NCBI GenBank assembly: GCA_036365515.1
Contig: CM070874.1
Location: 24,664,209 to 24,728,208 of the forward strand
Direction: 5' to 3'
From: Torymus aiolomorphi
Lineage: Eukaryota > Arthropoda > Insecta > Hymenoptera > Torymidae
DNA: 64,000 bases
Both the position numbers and the translations under genes were made by a program. The notes below the pieces were generated by a model, which worked only from the letters and a program-made list of their open reading frames with translations, was not told where the DNA came from and searched no databases. Shown here piece by piece: positions 34,829 through 48,362 of this stretch; within the stretch, counting starts at the first letter, position 1; each line of letters opens with the position of its first letter.

Positions 34829-35037
34829 CAGAAAAATTTTGCATTAATTAAAAACAAGTATTCCACAACTGAGAATTGCATAATAGGTAGTTTTATCCCC
34901 AAAATTAGTTCAAAAATACACCTTTGAAAGCGTTTCAGAGTTTCACAATTTTTTAAAATTTCTCACATGAGATCTCACGAGATTTCTCACATGGGAGATT
35001 TTGAGGCGAGATCTCTCGTGAGATTTTTCAGTAGGGA

Positions 35038-35234
35038 CCCTGGTAGCACGTCTTTTGCAATTTTGCTGCAATTCTGCCGCAATTTACAGAAAGTTAACGG
35101 GAATTGCAGCAGACTATGTGTGGTCTGTTTCCGATTGCGTGCATATTTCTGCATTTTCAGTAAAATTACAACAGAATTGCAACAGATTGCAGCAGAATTG
35201 CGCAAGGCGCGCGCGGCAGATTGTGTTACAAGGG
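35038..35234. mobile_element. Small TGCAATTC-rich TIR element (a), copy 2
   Basis: Counterpart of 2938-3122 with the same ends; the GCGCGCGGC run near the end is longer than in copy 1. Confidence 0.55.
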
Positions 35235-35471
35235 AGGATCTTGCTTTTAAGGTCAATAAGAAATTTCATAAAAAATGGGGACATTTCTATGTTGCTGTAA
35301 CCACTCCCATGAAATGGTACCAATTATTGTTATATTTATATTTTATTTGATTATTTAATACTGATATAAAATGTTTGTATTGTAATTGAGATCGGCACTG
35401 GTAGAAATCCAAGTCATTTTTTGGGTAGTAAATGGGTACTTTGAACCAAGATGGCAAACAAATTTACTCCA

Positions 35472-35679
35472 CCCTGGTAGCACGTCTTTTGCAATTTTGA
35501 TGCAATTCTGCTGCAATTTACAGAAAGTTAACGGAAATTGCAGCAGACTATGTGTCGTCTGTTTCCGATTGCGTGCATATTTCTGCTTTTCAGTAAAATT
35601 GCAACAGAATTGCAGCAGAATTGCAGCATAATTGCAGCAGAATTGCGCAAGGCGCGCGCGGCAGATTGTGTTACAAGGG
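35472..35679. mobile_element. Small TGCAATTC-rich TIR element (b), copy 2
   Basis: Counterpart of 3361-3568, essentially identical. Confidence 0.58.
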
Positions 35680-36395
35680 CAGTTCTCTACCATAAGTGTA
35701 ACGCTTTTTTCAACCTATTTTTCACACTTATTGGCCGCAAAAATGGTTATAATTTTGTACTCTATCTATTAATTTCGTATTTTAATGCTTGTTAAAATAA
35801 CGAATTTGGTTTACATCTTATAGAATAAAGCTGTAAATTGTACAAAGACTACTAAATTTTGTTTATACCGGTAAACTATCTCTTACTAGTATAAATTTTA
35901 CAATATGTGATTAAATTTTTATGAAATTTTAATGTGAAGATTTTGAGGTTAGGGCCATTCCATAAAATGGGAGAAGTTGATAGAAAAAAGCATTACACTT
36001 ATGTCCTCTTGACTTAGTAATAACTAGCTATTTCCGATGGATAGTTTCTGCTTTCCTATTCATTTGTAATGGACAAATTTACCAGGGGAAATATAGTTTA
36101 TTCTCGTTTTACATAAAATGATTTTTGAAATTTTTTATGCTTTGAGACGACTGGGGCTCTTAGAATCAATATTGGCCCCTGATGGTCAGCTGCTATAATA
36201 AGTGTGGCTACCAGTTTCAACTTCATAACGTTAATATAGAATTAATTAATATATGAAAAACATAATATACATTTTTATTCAATAATTAAATATTTTACAT
36301 AAAATAATCTTCCATTTTATGTTATTCTTTAAGAACCAAGAAAGAATTGACTACGAGCGAGAGTAATAATTCTTTCGTTGAGAAATACGACAACA

Positions 36396-38574
36396 ATGAA
36401 AATGACTTACAATGAAAAAATCATAAAAGATCTTTTCAAATTTGATGAATTATACAATAATGTGTTCTATGGTATGAGTGGCAAAATAAATCATAAACAT
36501 AATGATTATACCATTCATCAAAATATTAATTATGTATCTTGCGATGAAAGTGGTCAAATAAATCATAAATATATAAATGATTATACCACTCATCAAAAGA
36601 TTGATATATCATGTGATGAAAGTGGTGATATAAATCATAAATATAATGATTATACCACTCATCAAAAGATTGACATATCATGTGATGAAAGGGGTGAAAT
36701 AAATCATAAATATAATGATTATACCACTCATCAACATGAGATGACTACTAGTAGCATAAGCGACCTAAGTAAGATTAGTATCAATAGTATCAATGCACAA
36801 GAGTACAAAAGATAAATCGTTTTTTCGTAATGAAAAGAAGATACAAAGGATGATTTAAGTGATAATAAGTCAGAAACACAACATTCTTATGAAGAAACTC
36901 ATCGTGTTATAATTGATTTTCAATACGTTTTTAATAAAATACAAAAAAGCTTTCAAGGAACATATTACGCAAAATTATAAATGTCTATTTGAAAATTGGC
37001 ATTTGATAAGTGAAAAACGACTCGGATTGAAAACACAATTTCATTTTCATTGTTCTGATTGTCGTTACGAATGTCGTATAATGTCGGAACCCACTACTGA
37101 TTTACAATATATGGATATTAATACAGCAGCTGTAGCTTCAACGATTGTAACAGGTATGGGTTACACGCAATTAAAAGAACTTCTGGCTGGCATGAGCGTC
37201 CATTGTTTTAGTGATAAAAACATATTTCGACTTGGAACAGTCATTGCTGATTCATTTTTCTGAGGCAGTGGTTGCTACAATGGATAACGCTGCAGAAGAA
37301 GAAAAGTTACTTGCTATTGAAAGAGGTGACATTACTTCTACAAACGTACATTTCACTAAGGTAACGACAGATGGCTCGTGGGGTAAAAGATCGTATGGAA
37401 CGAACTACAATTCGGCGTCTGGTATGGCTGCAATCGTTGGATGGTACAGTGGAAAAGTATTATATTTTGGTGTGCGCAACAAGTATTGTCTCGTATGTGT
37501 ACGGGCTGAAAATGCTCAAAAAAAACCAAAAAACATACTTGCTATAGGAACTGGGACGCTAATTGTCCGTCAACAGCAATGGAAGCAGATATTATTTTGG
37601 AAGGTTTCAAATATAGTGTAGAAACGAATGGATTAATTTATGAAACAATGATCACTGACGGTGACAGCGACGTTTATAAAAACTTACTTGATAACAATAT
37701 ATATCGAGAGCATAATATAGTTATTAAGAGAATATTTTGCACCATTCATTTGCTAAGAAATTTGTGTAAAAAACTCAGATGTACAGCAGCTACAACGCAA
37801 GGAAAAAAACCTAGAATAAAAGGATTTGGTGAAGCAAAGAAACTTATAACGAAAAATATTGGTAAAATCCGACAAGAAGTTGAAGATGCAATCGATCGAA
37901 GAATAAGTGAATCCAGGTCATGGGAATCTAAAATAGAAGAATGCAGAAAAGATATCTTAAATGTACCGTATCATGTTTTTGGTGAACGCAGAGGATGTAA
38001 AGAACGAGGTAACTTTGCAATAATAAAGATGTTAATAATGTTGAAGTACTGAGTAAATATGATTTGTTTGAAAAAATTACAAATGCTACCGAATTTTTGA
38101 GTGATTATAGTGAAAGTTTATTGCATAAAGTTTCAAACAATAAAGCGGAACGCCTAAACTCATTGATATGTCATGGAAACAATGGTAAACGTACAAATTA
38201 TTCTTTAAGAAGTCAATATTCTACAAGAGTAGCTGCACAAGTTTTGCAGTACAATACGCAAGCAGCATTATCGGAACTGTTTAAAGTCATGGAAAAAAGA
38301 GTGCCTTTCGTTCTAGAAGATGTTGAGAAAAAAAGACAGTTAAAATTACTACAAACACAAGAACGACGACGACTGAATGGCAGACGAAAGAAACGCTCAT
38401 TTTCAACGAAAAATTCATGTAAGTTTTATGGACCTCATCACGATGATGCAGATATATCCAACCACGAAATGAAAAAGCGTTGTGAAAATGTACTAGACAA
38501 GTTAAAAGAAAATCAAAAAAATCGTTTACAAATTCAAGAAGAAACAGTCAAACAGAATGAGAGTCACACTTGGA
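36396..38574 (+). pseudogene. Mutator-like DDE transposase region, copy 2
   Basis: Carries the same zinc-like cysteines, DDE motifs (TTDGSWGKR, ITDGDSD, NNKAERLNS) and HTC-type cluster, spread over five open segments (36378-36815, 36913-37263, 37211-37621, 37579-38052, 38064-38705). The segment after the second Asp is longer here than in copy 1 because the A-run near 37818 keeps the frame. It also has four or five substitutions against copy 1 between about 37260 and 38000, several of them clustered at 37887-37990. Confidence 0.86.
36474..36733 (+). repeat. In-frame coding repeats in transposase N-terminus, copy 2
   Basis: Same four units as 4366-4626, with no unit-number change, so this minisatellite does not distinguish the copies. 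Confidence 0.85.
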
Positions 38575-38576
38575 AA

Positions 38577-39171
38577 GCATTGCGAAAAATTATGTTAACG
38601 TCTTCACATTTTGAAACGGCATGCACTTGGAGTACTCGTGTGAGTTGCGCAAATCGAATAAAAAAATTCTATATCCAGCAGTTAATGATGAATGTAAAGC
38701 AGTGATTTATGGATTACAGCAAGAAAAAATTGCAAAAGAAAAAGTTATCCAAGAAAGAAATATAGAAATAACGCCATGCGGACTTTTTATTGATGAAATT
38801 CACGCATGCTTGGGTTCATCACCTGATGGAATAATTGACGACGACTGGATATTAGAAATAAAGTGTCCTTATAGTGCTGCAAATGTTACTGCAGAAAAAG
38901 CAATGATAACTGTTCCAGCAGTAAGGAAAATTTTTCATTCTAAAAATATTGAAATGATAAATAAAAGGCATCCATACTATTATCAAGTTCAAGGACAGTT
39001 ACACATTACACGTAGAAGTCACTGTCTATTCGTGATTCATACACCTCTTAGTAGGAAATATATCGTAATCGATGTTGACCACAAATTCTGGAAAGAGAAA
39101 ATGGAAAAACAGTTACTACGATTTTACATGGATTGTATGTTACCTGAAATTTTAGATAGCCGTCATAATCG
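38577..39171 (+). pseudogene. YqaJ-type exonuclease domain, copy 2
   Basis: Same SPDG, ExKCP and YxxQxQ motifs as copy 1. Here the domain sits in a single open frame that continues through the basic linker into the protease (38621-40018), so the fusion of exonuclease and protease in one polypeptide is seen directly. The join to the transposase frame still fails at the A tract near 38661. Confidence 0.88.
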
Positions 39172-39639
39172 AAAAATGCCAATAAGAAATCCTCAGTATA
39201 CTTTAGATGTCATAAAAGCAAAACAAAGTAAAGCAAGTAGTGCGAAAAATTCTGTCATCACAAATACAACAGTAGATGTTGAATCAAAAATGAAAAACTT
39301 TAATATTATCATGAATCAAAATAAAAATGTAGTAAAATCAAAAAGCAGGTGCAATCCCGTCAATTCTAAATTTAAAACATGTCTAAAAGCGATCTCAAGT
39401 AATAAAATGAAAGTTAATGTAGCTAAAAAACTTGTTCATAAATCTATTATGTTGAAAAATAGATTAACATCTTCAGAAATACTTTTAATATTGTCAAATG
39501 TATGGCAAACGTACAAACGAATTCGAATAATGCAGAAGTATCTAAACGAGGTGAAAAAAAGAAAAGTGAATGATATAGAAATATTTACAAGTAGGAAAAG
39601 GAGATCTCTTAGTGTTGACGATGATGTTATTATAACTTC

Positions 39640-40275
39640 ATATCGCAATGACCCAACACTAATAAGTGATAGATCTATTTTAGAATTTCAAAAATTTATG
39701 GATTCAAGAGAATTACCTTTAATTGCCTTGAGGCAAAATGTTTTACCAGTTCAAAACTATTTGAACGACGATTCACTTGATTCATTTGTACGTGTTCTAA
39801 AAACGAATAATTCAGGTTTCGTAACTCAAAGTGTTTTGTATGTAGACGCCAATATTGCAACTTATGATTCAACTAATTGCCCTAGTATTCAAATAATCGG
39901 AGGAGAGTATATTCTTCACTGGAGATGTATATTCTTTGATGGGCAGAAAATCAAAGTATACGATAGCTTACCCGCACATACAAACTATAAAATAGTACAA
40001 ATTGAAAAAGTTACATAAGTCGCCGTTTCAACGTTACAGAGAAGGATGTTACTTTCGAACCAATGTTGGTTCAACAACCTGATGGTAATAGCTGTGGAGT
40101 TTATGCTGCAGCATTTGCTGAAACTTTGGCTTCAGGTAAAAATCCCTCAAAAGTAAGATACTCTAAAAATGTGAAAATAATGAGAAATTATTTTGTAAAA
40201 ATCGTTGAAACAAAAAATTATCACCATTTCCAACAGTATAAGAAATTGAATGGCAAACAAATAACTAATTACTAA
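39640..40275 (+). pseudogene. Ulp1-type protease domain, copy 2
   Basis: The His-Trp and Asp motifs are in frame with YqaJ up to the TAA at 40016-40018. The Gln/Cys motif (QQPDGNSCGVY) is in a second frame ending at 40275. The reading that matches the family upstream of the Cys motif is shifted by one base relative to the TAA frame, so a one-base lesion near 40010-40020 is more likely than a simple nonsense change. Confidence 0.85.
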
Positions 40276-40363
40276 TAATAGACAAAAATAGGAACTTGTA
40301 ATGAAATCATAAACATGTATACATAACATGTTACAATAGTATATTTTAAAAGAATTCATATAA

Positions 40364-40369
40364 AATAAA
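40364..40369 (+). terminator. Polyadenylation signal AATAAA, copy 2
   Basis: Counterpart of 8258-8263, about 90 bp after the stop at 40273-40275. Confidence 0.5.
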
Positions 40370-40539
40370 GAAAATACTTGACTCCAAGGATGTTTTGTAC
40401 GAAAACATGTATCTATAACATGTTAATAACTATTTATATCGGAGGGATGAATAAAATGGTTGCATCTCACGGAATTAGGCGAGGAGGGGCCTCTTTCTCG
40501 GACATGAAATCGTTCCTGTGAAATTTTTACACAGAATAA

Positions 40540-40804
40540 CAAATATTTCGTGGATACAGAACGACTCATACGACAGGCGCAAATAGACTTATGTGAGTAC
40601 CTTCGTTTTCTTAATTTTTTTATTCGCTGGTTTGTCGTTATTAAGTCTATTTAAAAACTAAAATGTTTTTATAGGTTTTCACCAAGTCTTTCATCAACAT
40701 CAACATCTTTCAATTTACACGGATGTCACAGATGGGAACGAAAAATATCGTTAAGAAGGCCAACATCGAAATTTGTATGCCAAGACGAAAAAGATAAGTA
40801 TTAG
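40540..40804 (+). CDS. Possible small spliced reading frame, copy 2
   Basis: Counterpart of 8435-8700, with the intron at 40593-40674 (82 bp) and an exon 40675-40804 whose first base completes a codon and which then runs 42 codons to a TAG. This copy is fully open, unlike copy 1. It lies about 270 bp after the protease stop, so it could be a second gene of the same element. No family recognised. Confidence 0.35.
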
Positions 40805-41641
40805 GAAACTTAGGTTTATAATAAATATAGTATAAAATTACGAAATTTACATACATTTTATTTCTACTTTACAGATTTTATTTATTTATTAAAATTAATT
40901 TATGAAATTTATATAAGGAAAAATTGTATATACAAAAGTCAGTAACAAATACAGTGAAGAAAAATCATCAGCAGTAACATCGGCTGACGCAGGTGTGCGT
41001 TACAAGAGAGGCAAATTTTTCTCTTTTTCTTTTTTTTTTTTTTTTTATTTTATAACAACACAATTTATCTAGTTCTTTATTTCTTCTAAATTCATCTTTT
41101 CAATAAGCACTAAATTGTATTGTAAATAAAATTTTCGGCGAAAGTATAAAATAAGGCATGTATAAGTTTTCTCTGTAATCTATAAACTAGTATTATTTAT
41201 GATTTTTTAAAAGAAATCAGATATGAAATCTATCAGAAAAGAATATTTTATAGAGATTCTAAATACCATTATGAAATATATTATAAACGACGAACGCACC
41301 GCAGAAGTCTTAAGGGGAACTTAAGAAAACTGGGGTATAAGTCGACACGGCGCGTTTTTTTTTTATATATAATATATTAAAGAATGCTATTTGATCCATG
41401 AAATTGAATTACATTTTTAATTAATTACCGAACCCGTTACGCTGAATTAAAATTTCCCTCATAAATTAAACTCACGTTCCATTCAGAATTATCTTCTAAT
41501 CGCTAATTAAATACATATTCAATTAAGAATTAAAATTTCAATCGGTATTACAACGATTCTTTCATTGGGATTGAAATTTGCTTGTGCTGAGCGGTGTAAT
41601 TTTAACACGAAAAGTACAGCGAATCTCGGATAAAAATCCAG

Positions 41642-41739
41642 CTTCAAAGTGGTAACTGCCAAAACTGGTGATTTCACTCCTTTGGCAAGTGGAACGACTA
41701 ACGAGCAAGCTGGTTTACATCGGCAAATACACGCTGGAG
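41642..41739 (+). other. Exon-like fragment, copy 2
   Basis: 98 bp between AATCCAG and GAG|GTAAAT with an open frame across its length (TGDFTPLASGTTNEQAGLHR in the middle). It sits between the transposase unit and a palindromic element. The product is not recognised; the splice-like borders and the codon-like look make it a candidate captured exon. Confidence 0.3.
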
Positions 41740-41891
41740 GTAAATTATCTTTATTGTTGAAATTTTTAGTAGTTGTATTAACTTGTATAATATTAATAGT
41801 AAATTATGACATTGGTGTGGAAGGTGATTGTTATTTACCGCATGAGACGTTTTGCGATTTTTAGGTTAGAGTGGTGTAAAGGTACAACATA

Positions 41892-42120
41892 GACATAATA
41901 GACATAGACTGCGGGTGTAGGTTAGCTAGATGGCACCCGCTGAGAGAGAGACAAATGCAATAGAAGGTATGCTGTCTCTCTCTAACCATGTTCGCGGACA
42001 TGCGTTAGAGAGAGACAGCATACCTTCTATTACATATACCTTTTATGCATCTGTCTCTCACTCTCTCTCAACGGGTGCCACTCTCGCTAACCTACACCCG
42101 CAGTCTATCTCTCTTATGTC
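41892..42120. mobile_element. Palindromic foldback element, copy 2
   Basis: Counterpart of 9780-10009. The left arm here reads GCGGGTGTAGG, a better match to the right arm than in copy 1. Confidence 0.7.
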
Positions 42121-42553
42121 AATGAGGTACAATAAGCTTCATAATAAAATCTTACAAGTTTTTACAGATGAAAATTGTGGTTCAAAATATGATTTATTTA
42201 AAAATATATATTATTATCAAGTATAGATTGTGATGCTAAGTATTTAATCATAACCAAAAAGTTATTAAATATGTTTATTTATTAATTTAGTAAATATTAT
42301 TTAAATATGTGTCAAAATTTATTTTCTTATAATAAAATTTGTTTTATTCTATCCCTTGTTTTACTGATTATCCTTCAAATTGCACTATAAAAAGTGTATT
42401 ATATTATTATTATAATCCGTGGCGAACGTCATTGGCGCGCCTGTGCGCATGCGTTCCGCAGACCCGGGATAGAGACGATTACGAACAGAATTCACTACAA
42501 GCAATGAAGTGAGTAGGACGTGGCGTAGTAGATTTCATAGTCGATACTCGATA

Positions 42554-42588
42554 CTTACACTCACACTTACACTCACACTTACACTCAG
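42554..42588 (+). repeat. 12-bp minisatellite, copy 2
   Basis: Same three CTTACACTCACA units as 10444-10478. Confidence 0.85.
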
Positions 42589-43685
42589 CCTCATACTAAC
42601 CTTAACCCCGAACAAAAAATTGAGGGACTATCTCCATAAGTGTGCCTGTGCCTAGTAGCACACTGTGCCTAGACAAAAAGGGGGCTCCTTTTAAACTGAC
42701 TTGACCAATCGGAAACGTCTTATTTCGGCTTCACATTTCCTCCATCATTTAAGAGAGGTATATATTCGTAATAATAGACTAATGTAAAATAAATTTGAGA
42801 AAAATGATATTTTCTTTAGTATGCCAAAACTTATTCCATCGCCATAATACTTTATTTGTAAGAAATTAATTGACAAACAAAAATGGTTTTGGCTTTTGTA
42901 TTTTTTCATACCTCCATTACATCTTCGAAAATGTTTTTCAGAAAACTCTAAGGAAAATTAGTTTTTGATATACGTGTCCGTATTATTCGATCTTACCGAC
43001 TCTTTAGCCGACGTAAAATACGATTTTACGAGTCCGAAAATCAAATAACGGGCCAGCATATCCAAATAGCATATTGTGCAACAAGGGGAGAAAAGGAGCT
43101 GAAAACTCCTCACCTGAGTCTGAAATAGCTCTACTTTCCGTGATAAGTATACACTTCTTTTTTTTAACGAATCCGTGAGAGGTCCTTTTTGTATGCATAA
43201 AAGTTGTGTAGGCATAGGGGATCGCGCATTTCGAGTCATGTACTATGCAGTTACAAATCATTGCATTTTCTGTTTTTATTTGCATAGCTTATTACAAATA
43301 TATGCGCTATTTTTATATTTATTTTAAATCGAAATGTAATTTTTTTCAATTGTTTGTATAAGTGGTAATAACTCGTTATTTTACCATTGAAACTTTAAAA
43401 ATTATCTTATATCATTCTAAACAATCCAAAAAAGTATATAATATATAAATTTGACACTAAGAAGCAATTTTACAAAAATGTATAACTAACATTAGTTTTA
43501 ATGTACAAAAAAAGAAATAAACAAAATTAGAAAAATTACTCTTAAATGAAAAAACAAATTTTTACCATTAATTATAATTTCTTTTATTGAAAAGTTGATT
43601 TTAGCGTTTTGTTTACTCATCTATTAAATTGTTTACTCATCTATTCAATCTGCGCCCGACTGGCGTTGGCTCGCATCGCTCGCGC

Positions 43686-43896
43686 GACCACGCTACGCTC
43701 GAACATATAATATAGCTTTATACCACTCTAACCTCAAAATCATAACTTTAATATGATTATTCGGCTCTCGTGGTACAAAATACTGTACGACACTGGTGCG
43801 TAAGGTGATTTTTACCGCATTCGACTTTTCTCACTCGCTTCGCTCGTGCGAAAAACGTCTCATGCGGTAAATAATCACCTTCCACACCCGTATCGT
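43686..43896 (-). repeat. Dispersed module with internal hairpin, copy 2
   Basis: Counterpart of 11585-11793 with small indels in the central hairpin loop. Confidence 0.58.
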
Positions 43897-43931
43897 AATG
43901 TACTAATATCCATTCGTATATATAATACACA

Positions 43932-44228
43932 CACTGAGAAAAGGTTAGGGCAGCTGCCGCGCTCCGTGTATAGGAACACATAGGGGCCCTATTATAGGAG
44001 AAGAGCAACGGGCACGCTATAGTCGCGCTGTGCGCGCTCGAAAAGAAGGGTCAGCTGGCGCCCCATGGTTTCCCGCCTTACCGCGGAGAGCCCGTGCGCC
44101 GCGCTGGCGCTTATATGTTGCGCGAAAGCGGGCAGTATATGCCCCAAACGATCGGACAGGGGCTGCACTTCGAATGGAGCTGCTGGTGTCCGCTAGCGGG
44201 CAGCCGGTGCGCTAACCTTTTTTCAGTG
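43932..44228. mobile_element. CACTG-ended small element, copy 2
   Basis: Counterpart of 11830-12125 with the same ends. Confidence 0.6.
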
Positions 44229-44474
44229 CACGATCAGTGCGACTTGAGTCGAGACGGAGTGGGGGAAGCGGTAGAAGGTGGTTCGGCTGACGCAGCTCAC
44301 CGGAGTCGGCGGCGCTCGAACCAAACTTTATACAGCGCTCGATCAGTTCCTGGAATCGCTGCGGAGCGGGGGAAATCGGAGAGAGTCCGCACGGCCGCCG
44401 CGCTGGCTCGCGTGCGAGTCCGCTCGGAACATGTGAGAGCGTTCGCCGCAGAAGCGGGCCAGCAGGAGCGTGCC
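44229..44474. other. GC-rich block with a divergent patch, copy 2
   Basis: Counterpart of 12126-12371; same position of the patch. Confidence 0.6.
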
Positions 44475-46050
44475 GCGCATTTTTGGGCGTAAAATACGCT
44501 CTGTTTAACTCGCTTATAATCGTATGCGGAGTCTCTCAGAAAAAAAGACATATATCGATAGACTTTTTTCCTGCTCTTTCCAATGGTGCTATGTTTGTTA
44601 CTCCGAAACGCTTTCTTCTGGTCGGAAATTCAAGTTGAGAGTTCAAAGTGATTTTTCTCACAGTAAATCGTGTTCTTTTTTCAAAATGCATTTTACCATT
44701 GGAAAGTACAAGTCTTAAGCTTCAAGACCCTAATTTTTCGAGTTGGAGAAATGAAGGATTCAAAAGTAATAAGATTAAAAAGGCGCTCTTCGCGCTGCGC
44801 CCCAGCGGGCTTCCAAACATCATTTTTATTAATATAGGTCATATATTTCACTTTTTTAGAATTTTTAATTGCTCTAGGTTTTTCAGAAAACTATGCTTTC
44901 ATTGGATAATATGTGGCACAATCATTTTACTATAATAATAATAATCAATGTAGTTTGACGACAATAGTCATTTACCATAAAAGATCGGATTCTAAAATTG
45001 AACACAAATGAATGATAATTTTTTCAGACAATTTAATTCACGATGTCGGGCACCTTACCTAATACAAGAAATAATAATTAATTACATTAAAAATCTTTTG
45101 ATCTCGTTAAAGAAGTAAATGTTTAAAAAATATACATAACTTCTAGAATCTCCTTCATCACTATAAAGATTTTTCTGTTAAAGTGGCATTGTCATCGGAC
45201 TGCTCACGGAGAAAATGGATGTGATAGAATTGGTGCTTTCGTAAAAAGTAATGCTAGACAGGCAAGTTTGCGGGAAGTATCCGATAATATTATATACCAA
45301 CGCCACAAGATCTTTACGAGAGGGTAACAATATTTTGAAAATATTGTTTGCTTTTTTTCATCAAAAGATGAATATTTAAAAACTATACATAAATAAACTA
45401 AAACAACGGTTAGATTCAGCAAAAACAGTGCCTGAAACTCCATCGTTTCAATATATCAAATTATTAGCAGATACTGGAAAGTTAGATCTAAAACGATTTT
45501 CAGCATCAGGAACGTCCCAATTGTATCATACCTATTCGAATAAAAATAAAAAAAAATTAGAAATTAACAGGATGGGAAGTTAAATTTATGACCTACTAAT
45601 AAAAATGATGTTTGAGGCTTTATTGTTTAATGATATTTTTCAGTATGTAAAATCGAAATGGTTCACTACATTTATTAGTATAGAGCTCGCTCGGGCGCAG
45701 CGTGAAGAGCGCGTGCGGCCGCTCGTCACTGTCTTTGTTACTATATTGAACCCTTCATTTCTCGAACTCAAAAAATGAGGGTTTTGTAGCTTAAGAATTT
45801 TACTTTCGAATCGTAAAATGCATTTTCAAACAAAAACATGATATACTTTGAGAAAAATGACTCTGAACTTTCAACTTGAATTTCCGACCAGAAGGAAGTG
45901 TTGTTTCGGAGTAAATAAGTAATAGCAACATTGGAAAGAGCAGGAAAAATCTATCGATAAATGTCTTTTGTTTTTTTTTTTTTTCTTAGAGACTTAGCAT
46001 ACGATTATATGCGAATTGAACAAAGTGTATTTTACGCTAAATATATGCGC
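44475..46050. mobile_element. ~1.57-kb element with imperfect TIRs, copy 2
   Basis: Counterpart of 12372-13946. The left repeat reads CTTCGCGCTGCGCCCCAGC, closer to its right partner than copy 1, which has CATATAGCCCC at that place. Confidence 0.75.
45127..45327 (+). pseudogene. Transposon protein remnant, copy 2
   Basis: Identical in sense to 13025-13225, with the same HG...CD..G..VK pattern and the same stop. Confidence 0.4.
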
Positions 46051-47915
46051 CTACCATTATAGGTATTATATGATCGCGATCAGTATGACGTGTGACACTG
46101 CCTCTGGCTGGTGTACGTTTCTATTTGCCGAGCGTCGCTAAGTACATGACACGCGTGATTTCTATTTATTTATTTTCTTTAACAGACTGATTACATTGTC
46201 GATATTTACGGATTTAATTACCTATTCCTTGATGTGAGCGTTTAATTTTCAAACAAGTTATTTATTTGTTTTGGTTTATATATTATAAATTTGTATACCC
46301 TGTAACAGACCAAATTTTAAATTGAAAACATGTGTTGCTCCTGCCAAAAAAGAAAATATGGAAATATTATATTATAAACGCTTTAAAATATAATCATAAT
46401 TTTAAATAGTTTTATTTAAACATCAATTTAAATCTTAAGATATAATTCTGTAATGTATCAAAAAGTGGATTTCGAAAGTAACAAAATTCTAGGGAGTTCT
46501 TTCAAATCTGAAGAATTTTTCTCTATTTTTTAAAATATATGTAGCCAACCTATTTTTTGAGATAAAAATTATTGAAATTAGTCATTTTTACACGACAGTT
46601 AATAGGAATCACATCAATTGTTATGAAAAGTAATAAAGTTTGTTATCTTAAAAGTTGGTTTTAAAAAATAAAAAAATTTGTTGTTAAACAAGAGATTCTG
46701 CACTTTCTTATAAGTACAAAACAAATGTATCACGTCAACCTTTCTAAAACGGTATTTATTGTTGAGAATAGAAAATCGCTGTTTTCCTAACCTATTTTGC
46801 GCTAGTACGGGAATCACGCGTTTGTTTAATTAGAAATTATTTATTTCCTACTCTATGTTTAAATTATCCCTTTACTTAAAAAATCATATAAGTTCATAAA
46901 TAATTTTTTCACGAATGATTTGACTAATTAAAATGTTAAATAATACTTATTGTTTCATAATCGCTGCGTTCACTCACGAGTCCTTACAGAACTATATATA
47001 CCTTACCTATAAACTAGAAATACCTCCATTTGATTAATATGCTAACCAAGAGTTAATAGAGTTGTTCTATTCAAAATAGCTTAATTTTATTACGATATCT
47101 CTTTATGTTTTTCAAACATGAACTATTGACAGCAAATCACTTATTAGTCAATAATCGCTAAGGACAAATTATAGCTATCAAAATTGTTTTGTTTTTTTAT
47201 TAAATAGTGAAAAACTTAATACTACTTGAAGTTCATTAATAATACATAAATAATATGAGCTTTAATAGTATATAAAATGGAAAAGTAATGTATTAAGAAT
47301 CGAAAAGTCGATTTTTGAGATACAAACTGTTTACTGAAAAAACGATTTCAGTAATAACTGAAAGTTGACTAAAAAAGGAAGCACTATACTGGGACAAAAC
47401 CAATTTTCGGACCAGTAGTGGGACAGCAATAGCAAATCTACAATAAACACTTAAGACGATAATGTCATTAATTTTATTAGCATTATTTATGGTGTTTACT
47501 ATGTAGTCACTTCGTTATTTTGTTGATTTAGCAGATCAATTTTTCGACGCTAATTTTCCGAATGCATATAGCCAAATCCTTGTCCCACTTTAGGTACCTC
47601 TTGATTTCCATATCATAGCAGTGGGACAGTCAGAAACACGTTAAAAAGTATAGTCCCATTATTGCATCCGAACGGACGTTCTACTACTGCTCCCAAGTAA
47701 ATTAGTGTGAACAACTCATCAGACAATAGTAAATTTCTATGAATGCGATCATTTTAAAACACCAACAACCGAAAAAACCTTGTTTTTTTAAATAAATCTC
47801 CAAACACGAGCTATCTGCTGAGGTGATGAGTTTTCATGTATTATGTTTCGATTTGGTACTACAAAAGATTACAAAAAAAGTATGCTCGAAACTGACCCAC
47901 TACTGCATACTTTAC

Positions 47916-48362
47916 CTTATATCTGATAAGCTCTCGAAGAAATTCCCGCGACAAAATTTGTAGGAAATTCAGAAACACAGAAGTTAGAATTTTTGGAAGG
48001 TATTTTTCCTGTATATTTTTAGCATTTATTTAGCATTACTATTATTTAGCCGTTTTGCCCCGCTTGTAATCCCTGAACGAAACCTTCCGGATGGATTTTG
48101 ACATTGGCAAATTTTTTATAGGTCTTTGGGGAGCTCTTGAAGTAATTTCCGCAATAAAATTTTTATTAAATTCATAAACTCTCGAGATAGAATTTTTCAA
48201 ACGTATGTTTCACGTGTTTTTCACCTTTTCGCCCCATTCACACCCCCTGAACGAATGGTTCCGGATGGATTTTGATATCGGCAATTTTTTTACATGCCTT
48301 TGTGAAAGCTCCAGAACTTATTTCCGCGGCAAAATTTTTATTAAATTCATAAACTTTTTAAA
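47916..48362. repeat. Degenerate ~170-bp tandem repeats, copy 2
   Basis: Counterpart of 15830-16280 with the same three units. Confidence 0.6.

Larger units (their letters stand above)
36396..40275 (+). pseudogene. Mutator-like transposase / YqaJ / Ulp1 gene, copy 2 (broken)
   Basis: Same gene as 4286-8169. The likely start ATG at 36396 leads in frame through the N-terminal repeats. Breaks unique to this copy lie at about 36798 (extra A), 36833, 36945, 37214, 37521 and 38011, all small homopolymer or single-base changes. By contrast, the segments 37579-38052, 38064-38705 and especially 38621-40018 (465 codons spanning YqaJ and most of the protease) are open where copy 1 is broken. The two copies therefore cover most of each other's lesions. 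Shared lesions are the A tract at about 38661 and the TAA at 40016-40018. Confidence 0.85.
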
